Shown here in pieces: positions 1 to 7,871 of a DNA stretch of 64,000 nucleotides. A model generated the notes under the pieces. It ran no database searches. It was not told the origin of the DNA and saw only the letters and a program-made list of their open reading frames with translations. Numbering within the stretch: the stretch's first letter is position 1; each line of letters starts with the position of its first letter. Origin of the DNA: Cyclobacterium sp. 1_MG-2023 (GTDB lineage Bacteria; Bacteroidota; Bacteroidia; Cytophagales; Cyclobacteriaceae); assembly GCF_030546805.1 (NCBI RefSeq), contig NZ_JAUOPC010000005.1:310001-374000 (forward strand). The letters run 5' to 3'. The position numbers and the translations under genes were made by a program.

Positions 1-2
1 TG

Positions 3-251
3 CGATTAATTCAAAGAATCAGAGATGAAGCCCACCGCTTTGCCATCACCTTTCATCGTGACCTTAGAAGCAAAGGGGCTTTGAACAGTAAGCTATTGGC
101 CATTGAAGGAATTGGGGATCTAACTGCGCATAAGTTGTTGAAAGAATTCAAGTCCTATAAAAAAATTGAGGCTGCCTCTAAAGAGGAAATAATATCCACC
201 ATAGGCAAAGACAAAGGCCAGAGAGTATGGGAGGCCATGCACAAAAATTAA
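3..251 (+). CDS. uvrC: UvrABC system protein C, C-terminal fragment
   Basis: This is the last 82 codons of an excinuclease subunit C gene; the rest lies off the left edge. UvrC makes the incisions on both sides of a DNA lesion in nucleotide excision repair. The fragment reads in one frame to a TAA stop. It carries the typical RIRDEAHRFAITFHR segment of the RNase H-like nuclease domain and then a helix-hairpin-helix region (LLAIEGIGDLTAHKLL and a second motif around GKDKGQRVW), which is where UvrC proteins end. A rho-independent terminator follows at once. The identification rests on motif recognition of a short fragment, but the combination is specific. Confidence 0.9.
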   Translation, partial: RLIQRIRDEAHRFAITFHRDLRSKGALNSKLLAIEGIGDLTAHKLLKEFKSYKKIEAASKEEIISTIGKDKGQRVWEAMHKN

Positions 252-287
252 GAGCAGGCACATTGCTGTACCTGCTCTCTTTTTTTT
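251..287 (+). terminator. Rho-independent terminator after uvrC
   Basis: An 8-bp stem (AGAGCAGG at 251-258 pairing with CCTGCTCT at 271-278) overlaps the uvrC stop region and is followed by a run of T at 280-287. It also separates uvrC from the convergent gldN gene. Confidence 0.8.
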
Positions 288-304
288 GCGACAATGATTT
301 TATT

Positions 305-1141
305 TTACCATTCCCAAAGGTTGTTTTCCCACTCTAGAAGTTCATACTCAAATTCAACTGATTTTAAATAAGCTTGAAGTTCCTGATTGGGATTATTTGA
401 ATCAATCATATCTACAATTAACTCATTTTCCGGGTTGGTATATTTCCTAACAACAGATCGAAAAAGCCTCATATCGAATGCCTGATTATAAGGTAAGTTT
501 TTCGATATATTTTTGAAATTGGTCCACTCTCCATGTTCCTTGGTATCAAAATAATTGTAGAAATCCTTATACCTAATGAAGGCAATGGTCTTTTGCCCAA
601 CCCCATAATTGGTTTCATTAGGCATTACCAATTCAAGATATTTGATATCAAACCTTACCTCAGAGCGATGTTTGTCAAAAACAAAGTCTTCTCTAAAGTC
701 AAGGTAATACAAATCCTTTACAAATATTGAATCCCCATTTTCTGCTGTCCAAAATCTAGTTTGAAAATCAGTAATGGAAAGTGGCTCTCTAAACTCTTCA
801 TCAGCGAATACTTCGATGGAATTGTCTACCACCGCATTGTAAATATTCATCATGACTCCATCTCTTTTAAGGCCACCTGTTCCATAAAACGGCAGGTTGT
901 ATTTCTCCCGAAGATCAATTCTTCTCCACACACCGATTTGGTACATTTTATCAGAATCCCTAATCGGATGTGCAGAATAAACAGTATCTGTATCAAAACC
1001 ACCATCACCTACATTCATTCCAGGATTACCGGAATTAGGGATATTTTGGGAAAATCCCGGCAATGCAGAGAAACAACATGCAATAATGCCTATTGCCAGT
1101 AGCCCAATTACTTTCCTTAATTCTTTCATGATTTCTTTCAT
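305..1141 (-). CDS. gldN: Type IX secretion/gliding motility protein GldN
   Basis: GldN (PorN in Porphyromonas) is a periplasmic component of the type IX secretion system that works with GldK in the ring associated with the outer membrane. The 278-residue product has a signal peptide (about residues 1-31, ending FSALPGFSQ) and a soluble domain with the RDSDKMYQIGVWRRIDLREKYN and EDFVFDKHRSEVRFDIKYLEL type segments of the family. It is the last gene of the leftward gldK-gldL-gldM-gldN run, 31 bp after gldM. An in-frame ATG four codons in is an alternative start. Family and synteny agree, so the call is firm. Confidence 0.93.
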   Translation of the reverse strand: MKEIMKELRKVIGLLAIGIIACCFSALPGFSQNIPNSGNPGMNVGDGGFDTDTVYSAHPIRDSDKMYQIGVWRRIDLREKYNLPFYGTGGLKRDGVMMNIYNAVVDNSIEVFADEEFREPLSITDFQTRFWTAENGDSIFVKDLYYLDFREDFVFDKHRSEVRFDIKYLELVMPNETNYGVGQKTIAFIRYKDFYNYFDTKEHGEWTNFKNISKNLPYNQAFDMRLFRSVVRKYTNPENELIVDMIDSNNPNQELQAYLKSVEFEYELLEWENNLWEW

Positions 1142-1172
1142 TTAAATAAAGAACGATTCACTTGCCCAAATA

Positions 1173-2774
1173 TTATTTTATCGGAATTGGGAATACTTCG
1201 TTCACAGCACTTTTAATTTTGGTACCTCTAAAATTGGTTCTTGTCACTTCCTTAACAATTACCACCAAACGATCTCCAGATTGTGCTTGAGCAAGCAAAT
1301 TCCTTACCGCTACATTTTGTCCTGAAATGGATACACTTTCCCTAGGCACGTCGTTTCGAACAAGCCTTACTTCACCGGCTGAAACTTCAAAGTTGGCATC
1401 TCTTGGCATTGTCCTACCAAATGTTGGTTCAGGAACTGCTCTAATCTGCAAATTTAACAAGCCATTGACAGGTGTTGAATTCTGCAGATCTATTTTTCTA
1501 TCACCATTGTAAGGCATTATTGAAGGTTCCGGAACAGGTTTAATATCATAATCAACTGACCCGATTTTATTGCCTCCACTAGATACACCTATAACTACCT
1601 TTCCTGAAGCTCCCGGAATAATAGTAACATCCGAAGGTCTTGAACCTTTGACAGCTTGCCCACCTGATACAGAGAAGTTAGGTGCATAAGTATTGCCCAA
1701 AGCAGGAACCTCAATAACCAAATCATTGGCACATTCAGCATACAACTGATTCACCACTTCAGAGCTTACTTTGATCACCGGTTGGGCTACGAAATAATCA
1801 TAATCTATAGTGAAAACACTATCTTCTCCACCAATAGGGACGGTAATCTCACCTTTAAGAGATCTTGCTGCCAAGCCTCTATCATCATAATTAGATGCCG
1901 GAGCTACCGGAAATTTAATTTGACCAAAGCCTTCCTCTACAGGAATTTCTCGTCCATCTGCAGTCATTTTTAACTCGGTGGATGAGGAAGAAGATGCCAA
2001 AAACATTTCAGCCTCAAAAGTAGTCCCTGCAGCCACAACATTTGAATTGGCCGCAATTCTTGCTTTCAACTTATCTGCTTCAAAGATAAAGGAGCCCAAT
2101 GAATTGGTAATCGCTGTTAAGGCTTCACTTTCGATATTCAACACCTCATTTTGATGCTGGCTAATAATAGCTAAAACAGCACCAATAGGAGATTTGACAT
2201 AATTTAAGTTTACATAATCCTTAAAATTTACATCAACATCATTTTTAAAAAGGTCTATCTCGTCAGCATTCTTTGCTATTCTTTCAAAGGACATATTGAT
2301 ATTCAATCCGGCCAATATTTGTTCAAGCTCTTCCGGAAAGTCATTCAGTTTCTCCTGCATGTCGTATCCCAGACGATTATTATTGAACAAATTACCCGGA
2401 ATGTCTACATTTTTAAGCGCTGAAGATTTATAGTTGCCTTGATCATCAATGGCATTGGATTCTTCAATCAATTTCGTCTTTGCATCCTCAAGGTAACTTA
2501 CCAATTCCGCACTCTTTTGACGAATTTCTTTGGCTGCTTCCACCTTAGGAATATCAACTTTGTTATTACCTTGTTGTTCTACCGTAGTAGAAATAATATT
2601 TACAGAAAACAGGTTTTTCTGAACATAATTTTTAGAAGTTCTTTCCAACCCATCGTTGATCAATACAAATTTTTGTAGGATTTGGTTACTTACTTGTAAA
2701 GCCAGCAGAGCGGTCAATACTAAGTACATCATCCCGATCATCCGCTGTCTTGGTGTTTCTTTACCACCCGCCAT
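1173..2774 (-). CDS. gldM: Type IX secretion/gliding motility protein GldM
   Basis: GldM spans the inner membrane once and projects a long rod-like periplasmic part. With GldL it forms the proton-driven motor of type IX secretion and gliding. The 533-residue product begins with the conserved MAGGKETPRQRMIGMMYLVL stretch, giving a transmembrane helix at about residues 12-32. A helical region follows (about 35-230), then several beta domains; the C-terminal part (about 320-533) matches the GldM D2-D4 region in style. It lies 57 bp after gldL and 31 bp before gldN in one transcription unit. Length is typical of the family. Confidence 0.95.
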   Translation of the reverse strand: MAGGKETPRQRMIGMMYLVLTALLALQVSNQILQKFVLINDGLERTSKNYVQKNLFSVNIISTTVEQQGNNKVDIPKVEAAKEIRQKSAELVSYLEDAKTKLIEESNAIDDQGNYKSSALKNVDIPGNLFNNNRLGYDMQEKLNDFPEELEQILAGLNINMSFERIAKNADEIDLFKNDVDVNFKDYVNLNYVKSPIGAVLAIISQHQNEVLNIESEALTAITNSLGSFIFEADKLKARIAANSNVVAAGTTFEAEMFLASSSSSTELKMTADGREIPVEEGFGQIKFPVAPASNYDDRGLAARSLKGEITVPIGGEDSVFTIDYDYFVAQPVIKVSSEVVNQLYAECANDLVIEVPALGNTYAPNFSVSGGQAVKGSRPSDVTIIPGASGKVVIGVSSGGNKIGSVDYDIKPVPEPSIMPYNGDRKIDLQNSTPVNGLLNLQIRAVPEPTFGRTMPRDANFEVSAGEVRLVRNDVPRESVSISGQNVAVRNLLAQAQSGDRLVVIVKEVTRTNFRGTKIKSAVNEVFPIPIK

Positions 2775-2831
2775 AAGCTATTTTACTTTATGAATATATA
2801 TAAATAAAAATTTGATTGGAATTATGTGTTA

Positions 2832-3644
2832 TTAACCTTTCATGGCTGTTAGCATACCACCATAAACATTGTTGAGGGATTTCACATTTTTGTTGAGTTT
2901 TGCCAACTCATTTTTAAATGTTTCTGTCTCTTTTCCTGCTTCTTGAATTCCTTCCATGGCTACACTTACATTAGAATAGAATTTACTGATCGTCTTGGCA
3001 TGCATGTTAGAATCTTTCAATTCTTCTTCATAAACATTGTTTAAAGAAGCGAGGCTTTTGGTAACATTTACTAATTGGTCTCTGTAAGCCTTTGCTCCCT
3101 CAGATGCAGATGACATTTCAGCCAAAGCACTTGCCGTTTTGGTGTAGGACTCATTGATTTCGAGCATGGATTTAGATGCTTTTTTCACATTTTCAGCGTA
3201 ATCATTTGTAGCAACCGCCGCATCCGAAAGCTTGCCTAATTTCTCTGTTGAACTAGCCAAGTTTTGCATGCCTTTTCCTAGACTTTCGATTAACTCAGGG
3301 CCTATTTTTGCTTTAGCTAACATTTCATCCAATTTCTGGGAAGTTTGATCAGTGCTTTGTACAGCAGTCCCTCCTCTTCTTACCGGGGTAGCTCCGGCGT
3401 TTTCACCTTCCAATTCAGGATATACTTTTGTCCAGTCTAATTCTTCATTTTTAGGTTCGAATGCAGAAAGAAAAAATATAAGTGCTTCGGTTGACAAACC
3501 AACACCAATCATTATTGAAGAAAAACGCCAGTCCAAAATTTTGAACATCGCACCAAGAATTACAATTGCGGCACCAATACCATAAATTTTAGGCATTATT
3601 GATCCGTAGAATTTATAAGCGAAAGTGTTGTTTTTTGTAGACAT
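2832..3644 (-). CDS. gldL: Type IX secretion/gliding motility protein GldL
   Basis: GldL is the inner-membrane partner of GldM in the proton-powered type IX secretion motor. The 270-residue protein has two transmembrane helices (about 16-36 and 42-62) with a charged residue, Glu53, inside the second one. A membrane-embedded glutamate is expected for this ion-channelling family. The rest is a long cytoplasmic, mainly helical region with heptad-like stretches (about 100-265). Two conserved-looking stretches bracket the membrane pair: KFYGSIMPKIYGIGAA before the first helix and ELDWTKVYPEL after the second. Position between gldK and gldM supports the call. Confidence 0.94.
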   Translation of the reverse strand: MSTKNNTFAYKFYGSIMPKIYGIGAAIVILGAMFKILDWRFSSIMIGVGLSTEALIFFLSAFEPKNEELDWTKVYPELEGENAGATPVRRGGTAVQSTDQTSQKLDEMLAKAKIGPELIESLGKGMQNLASSTEKLGKLSDAAVATNDYAENVKKASKSMLEINESYTKTASALAEMSSASEGAKAYRDQLVNVTKSLASLNNVYEEELKDSNMHAKTISKFYSNVSVAMEGIQEAGKETETFKNELAKLNKNVKSLNNVYGGMLTAMKG

Positions 3645-3707
3645 ATTAAGTAAAAATAAAAATTTTAAACGGTTTGCTAGTATTTGATTTTAAGTGAGTA
3701 TTAGTAA

Positions 3708-4802
3708 TTATCGACGGCTCCTTTTGTTTGAATTTACATTCATGGAACCAGATCTTCCAATATAAGTCATCGAAGTTCTAAATCCAATATGAGCTGTCTG
3801 AACAAATTGGTATTCATAATTTCTTGAACTAGTTTCTAAAAAATACCCTACATCTTTCCATGATCCACCTCTCACTACTTTTCTGCTTTCTGTAGAATCA
3901 ATATATGTAGGGTTCATATCCCAAATCAACGAATTTGCAGCAGGATAATAAGCATCTTCTACCCACTCAGCCACATTTCCTGCCATATTATAAAGTCCAT
4001 ATCCATTGGGTGCAAAGGCATCCACAGGAGCCGTATATGCAAAACCATCATCTATATAGTTCCCTCTTCCAGGCTTAAAGTTAGCCATTAAACAACCTCT
4101 TCTATTTTTAAGGTACGGACCACCCCAAGGATATTTTGCGATATCTTTACCTCCTTTTGAAGCGTATTCCCATTCTGCCTCTAAAGGCAAACGGAATTTA
4201 GGCATGTCAAATTCTGAGTCGTCATTGGCATTCATATGGTACGACTTCCATTCACAAAATTGCTTTGCCTGATCCCAACTTACACCTACTACAGGATAAT
4301 CATCAAAAGCCGGGTGATCAAAATAATATTCCATCAGGGGATCTCCATAGTGATGTGTGAAACTTTGGGACCATATTGTGGTATCAGGCAACAGTTCTTC
4401 CAAAACAAATTCCGGAGGATTTGCTTGTGTAGTAGGAGTGCCTAATGCCAATTCACCCATTCTCACCGCATCGAGAAACTGTCTGTATTTGTTATTGGAC
4501 ACTTCATACTTGTCCATAAAAAACTCAGAGATAGTCACTTGTTTATTGGTAGAAGATCTGCTCACTCCTATGTCTTCATCTGCTTGCCCCATCCAGAACG
4601 TACCGGCTTTGATTGGAACCATTTCAAATGGCAGGGATTGCTGCCATCCGGATCTTTTAGGTACACCCGTTACCTCACCTCTTCTATTGAGCTTTTCACT
4701 AGCTGTACCCTTATTTCCAAAAAGGCCACAACTTTGAAGTAGTGTCATTATTAACAACCCTGATATCAGGGTCAAAAAGCTATGATTCATTTTTTTTAAC
4801 AT
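3708..4802 (-). CDS. gldK: Gliding motility/type IX secretion lipoprotein GldK
   Basis: GldK is the outer-membrane lipoprotein that pairs with GldN in the periplasmic ring of type IX secretion. The chosen start gives an ordinary lipoprotein signal (MLKKMNHSF..., lipobox LQSC, Cys25). The frame is open further upstream to a TTG at 4847, but that adds an unneeded leader. The mature part is a formylglycine-generating-enzyme (SUMF1-like) fold with PIKAGTFWMG, RLPLEAEWEYASKGG, GNVAEWVEDAYY and VVRGGSWKD. The paired C-terminal copper-binding cysteines of true formylglycine-generating enzymes are absent, so a structural role is expected. It is the first gene of gldKLMN. Confidence 0.93.
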   Translation of the reverse strand: MLKKMNHSFLTLISGLLIMTLLQSCGLFGNKGTASEKLNRRGEVTGVPKRSGWQQSLPFEMVPIKAGTFWMGQADEDIGVSRSSTNKQVTISEFFMDKYEVSNNKYRQFLDAVRMGELALGTPTTQANPPEFVLEELLPDTTIWSQSFTHHYGDPLMEYYFDHPAFDDYPVVGVSWDQAKQFCEWKSYHMNANDDSEFDMPKFRLPLEAEWEYASKGGKDIAKYPWGGPYLKNRRGCLMANFKPGRGNYIDDGFAYTAPVDAFAPNGYGLYNMAGNVAEWVEDAYYPAANSLIWDMNPTYIDSTESRKVVRGGSWKDVGYFLETSSRNYEYQFVQTAHIGFRTSMTYIGRSGSMNVNSNKRSRR

Positions 4803-4858
4803 AAATGACAATAAAGTAACTACATTCATTTTCAACCATTTAAACAATCAACTAATTC

Positions 4859-4891
4859 GAAATTTAACAGATTTTATTAGAAAATAGCAAA
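4859..4891 (-). promoter_or_regulatory. Candidate promoter of the gldKLMN operon
   Basis: On the minus strand a TTTG (4888-4891) is followed after 21 bp by TAAATTTC (4859-4866), one mismatch from the Bacteroidota -7 consensus TAnnTTTG. Transcription would begin near 4850, about 50 bp before the gldK ATG. This is pattern matching only, and the spacing is a little long. Confidence 0.3.
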
Positions 4892-4916
4892 GATTTCTTC
4901 AATAAAATTCTTAAAG

Positions 4917-5891
4917 TTAAAACCTATATCTCGGAGTCCTTTGAATAATTCTGTCAAATTGTTTCGATACCTGAGGTATATTATAGGTTAACATAAACTC
5001 ATGGGATGATGGCTTTTTTGCCTGAACACCACCCACTACCAAGTCAAATGCATACCCCAATCTTAGGGAGTTGTCCTTTAACAAACTATACCCTACCAAA
5101 ACTGATGCCGATTCTTCTAATCTATAAGCCATTCCTAGACTTATTTTTTTATTATATGTGCCTATAACGCTAAAGTCATACGAAAAATTATTCAAACCAA
5201 CGGATTTAACCAACATACTAGGTTCAACACTAAACTGGGCAAAAGTGTTTATTTTGTAACCAGCCATCAAATAATTATGATTTTCAAGCTGATTGGCTAA
5301 ACTACCACTACCAAAATCAAAAGCAGGCTCATTTAGATGCCTGCTACTTAATCCCAAATAAAAATTTCCTTGCTCGTATAATAGTCCAAAAGAAGCTTGA
5401 GGCTTCATTTGGTTTTCATCACCTGCAGATGGGATACTCGGATCAGGGTTAACGGGAGAAAATTCATCAAACCTTATTGTGCTAGAAAAAAATCCACCTG
5501 AGGCACCAACCCTTAAATTTCCCCTGCCCAACTTCAATCTATAAGCCAAAGATAGGTTAAACTCTTGGTTACTAAAAGGGCCAATTTGATCATTTACTAC
5601 AACCAGCCCAAAACCCACCGGCAAGCTTTTTAACCTCCCCGAAAAGGAGATTAACTGGGTAGTAGGCGCTCCTCCTGCTCCTGAGCTCGTACTATAATTT
5701 AACCATTGACTTCTATGAAGTGCTGTTATAGAATATCCTTCTTCTCTACCTGCAAAAGCGGCATTATAAAACATGCCGTTGTTCATGTAATGCGTAAACT
5801 GCGCATCCTGCTGAGCACTGGCTTCCGGAAGTTCCAGAAAAAAAGCCATGCCGATCATCACACAAGTTAACAGGTAAATTCTTTTATTCAT
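4917..5891 (-). CDS. PorP/SprF family type IX secretion outer-membrane protein
   Basis: PorP/SprF proteins are outer-membrane barrels of the type IX secretion system; SprF is needed for export of the gliding adhesin SprB, and related paralogues attach to other cargo. The 324-residue product has a signal peptide (about 1-26, ending ASA before QQDAQFTHYMNN) and the family hallmark: QFTHYMNNGMFYNAAFAG followed by LHRSQWL. The remainder is alternating beta-barrel sequence with LAYRLKLG, LGLSSRHLNEP and LRLGYAFD, ending in an aromatic/basic tail. It lies about 115 bp upstream of gldK in the same direction, the usual sprF/porP-gldKLMN order. Which paralogue it is cannot be decided here. Confidence 0.9.
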   Translation of the reverse strand: MNKRIYLLTCVMIGMAFFLELPEASAQQDAQFTHYMNNGMFYNAAFAGREEGYSITALHRSQWLNYSTSSGAGGAPTTQLISFSGRLKSLPVGFGLVVVNDQIGPFSNQEFNLSLAYRLKLGRGNLRVGASGGFFSSTIRFDEFSPVNPDPSIPSAGDENQMKPQASFGLLYEQGNFYLGLSSRHLNEPAFDFGSGSLANQLENHNYLMAGYKINTFAQFSVEPSMLVKSVGLNNFSYDFSVIGTYNKKISLGMAYRLEESASVLVGYSLLKDNSLRLGYAFDLVVGGVQAKKPSSHEFMLTYNIPQVSKQFDRIIQRTPRYRF

Positions 5892-5968
5892 GCGTAAAAG
5901 ATGTTTTGCTTTTCGAAATCTATTCTACACAATTAAACTGAATTTACCAGTAAAAAGATTAAAAGAAA

Positions 5969-6742
5969 TCAGATTTTATTCGCTTTTTTTATATAAAGCT
6001 CTAAAGCACCGGTCATACTTGGGGCATTAGGTAAGGGGGCTTCTATGTCCATAATTAGGTTCATATCCTTTACCGCCTGCGCCGTGGTAGGCCCAAATGC
6101 CGCAATTCTGGTTTTCCCTTGTTCAAAATCCGGAAAATTCTGAAACAATGATTTGATACCTGAAGGGCTATAAAATGCTAAAATATCATATTTAATATCC
6201 TTAAGATCCGATAAATCTGCAGCCACAGTATGGTAGATGATGGCCTCAGTGAAATCTATATTGTTTTTGCTCAAAAATTCAGGAATATCGTCTTTCCTAA
6301 TATCAGAACATGGAAATAAATATTTCTCTGATTTATGTTTCTTAAAGAAATCAAATAGATCTGCAGCAGTTCTTGTACCTACGAACAATTTTCTTTTCCG
6401 GATCACAATGTATTTCTGAAGATAATGAGCTGTTTGCTCTGAAATACAGAAATACTTCATGTCTGCAGGCATCTCAATTTTTAACTCCTGACATATTCCG
6501 AAAAAATGATCTATCGCATTCCTACTCGTGAAGATGACTGCAGTATGTTTTAAAATTTCAATCTTTTGCTTCCTGAAATCTTTTATTGAAACCGGCTGCA
6601 CCTCTATAAAAGGCCTAAAGTCAATTTTGATCTTGTATTTTTCAGTTAACTGAAAATAAGGGGACCGCTTATCGGAAGGTTTAGGTTGTGAAACCAAGAT
6701 GCTCCTAACTCGATTTAGTCTGTTTTTTGTTGCTTGCGTCAT
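5969..6742 (-). CDS. hemD: Uroporphyrinogen-III synthase
   Basis: HemD closes the linear tetrapyrrole hydroxymethylbilane to uroporphyrinogen III while inverting ring D, the branch point for haem. The 257-residue protein is a soluble two-domain HemD with RSILVSQPKP at the N-terminus, the AVIFTSRNAIDHFF segment, YLFPCSDIRKDDIPEFL, and DILAFYSPSGIKSLF followed by RIAAFGPTTAQAV. Members of this family are highly divergent, but these blocks and the length fit well. It follows a DUF4271 gene by 16 bp in the same direction, an association I know from other Bacteroidota. The haem-related hemW gene lies 4 kb away on the other strand. Confidence 0.87.
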   Translation of the reverse strand: MTQATKNRLNRVRSILVSQPKPSDKRSPYFQLTEKYKIKIDFRPFIEVQPVSIKDFRKQKIEILKHTAVIFTSRNAIDHFFGICQELKIEMPADMKYFCISEQTAHYLQKYIVIRKRKLFVGTRTAADLFDFFKKHKSEKYLFPCSDIRKDDIPEFLSKNNIDFTEAIIYHTVAADLSDLKDIKYDILAFYSPSGIKSLFQNFPDFEQGKTRIAAFGPTTAQAVKDMNLIMDIEAPLPNAPSMTGALELYIKKANKI

Positions 6743-6758
6743 TTTTATTTTTTTTCCT

Positions 6759-7871
6759 TTATCCTAGGAGTAATTTACAAATAACCAAAAATGGGATCAA
6801 TTCCGAGGTGCAAAGGTAAGAAAATAAATGATAATTATTAAATCCATTCTTTTTATACAACCATATTGCCAAGCCAATTAATCCCAAAGAATATATTAGG
6901 AAAAAAGTATAATACATATAAGAGAAATGCTCATACAAAGAAACCCAATTGTTCGCATACACCAGCACCAGCATACCTATGATGATGAAAAGTGCAAAGC
7001 CTCTAACTTTTAATAGGTAGAAAAAATGTGGGAAAGCTATTTTATTAAGGCTAAATAAGAAAGCTCCAGTTCCCAGCCAAATAAATTTAAAAAATGTGAT
7101 GATGGTCAATAACAGTGAAAAGATAAGCCAAGCAAAGACTAATTTTTCAATACCACTATCGAGTCCCAGCCCAAAGAAATCGATCTCTAAACCATGTACC
7201 ACCAGAATTACCAAAAGCCCTGTACTCATGTTAATCAATACCAGGTAAAACAATAACTCTGCTGAATAAATTTTTGAAAAACTTCCTGACTCCCAGATGT
7301 CTTCAATAGAAAATACACTTTTAGGGTTCCAGAAAATACCAAAAATGGAAGGGAAAAATGCCCTGAAAATGGCTATAAGAAAAAGTACGGCAATCAAGGC
7401 AATGAAGAAAAAGTCTCTGATTTCATCTTTTTTGCGTTTTTCTAAAACATTGGCTGTTTCTATTTTTTCAACTGAATTATTAAAATACCCTTTTTGCACA
7501 GAAAATTCTTCCGGAGAAATCCCGGGCTTAAATGCAATAACCTCCAATTTCCCCTCATCGTCCAGATAGGGAAGCACTGATTTATTATTGATGACCAATA
7601 AGGTATCATGCAAATAATGATCCCACAAAGCTTCATTGAAAAACAAGCTGCTACCTTCCGGTAAACGAATTTGCCATGAGGCATCCTGAAATTGATTGGC
7701 ATCCACTTGTACAGCTATTGATTCATTGTGTTTGAACCAACCCTCTGACACATTTTCATGGAGAGCCGAATCATAATTCACCAAAACCTGGGCGATCGAA
7801 TGGAAAGGTAAGCCAGACAATACCAATAAAAACAGTCCCTGAAACACGAATAAACGACCAAACCACCTCAT
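6759..7871 (-). CDS. DUF4271 domain membrane protein
   Basis: The 370-residue protein has a signal-like first helix (about 1-27), a soluble periplasmic-looking stretch (about 28-145) and then roughly six or seven hydrophobic helices from residue 150 to the end, for example FFFIALIAVLFLIAIFRAFF and LVLINMSTGLLVILVV. The membrane region with FKFIWLG and NYHLFSYLCTSELIPFL is the pattern of DUF4271, a Bacteroidota family of unknown function usually found next to hemD. Its start codon overlaps the stop of the upstream barrel gene by one base, so translation is probably coupled. No function can be assigned. Confidence 0.8.
   Translation of the reverse strand: MRWFGRLFVFQGLFLLVLSGLPFHSIAQVLVNYDSALHENVSEGWFKHNESIAVQVDANQFQDASWQIRLPEGSSLFFNEALWDHYLHDTLLVINNKSVLPYLDDEGKLEVIAFKPGISPEEFSVQKGYFNNSVEKIETANVLEKRKKDEIRDFFFIALIAVLFLIAIFRAFFPSIFGIFWNPKSVFSIEDIWESGSFSKIYSAELLFYLVLINMSTGLLVILVVHGLEIDFFGLGLDSGIEKLVFAWLIFSLLLTIITFFKFIWLGTGAFLFSLNKIAFPHFFYLLKVRGFALFIIIGMLVLVYANNWVSLYEHFSYMYYTFFLIYSLGLIGLAIWLYKKNGFNNYHLFSYLCTSELIPFLVICKLLLG

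Noticed and set aside
3708-4802. GldK as a catalytic formylglycine-generating enzyme
   Set aside because: The fold matches but the copper-binding cysteines near the C-terminus are missing, and the gene belongs to gldKLMN.
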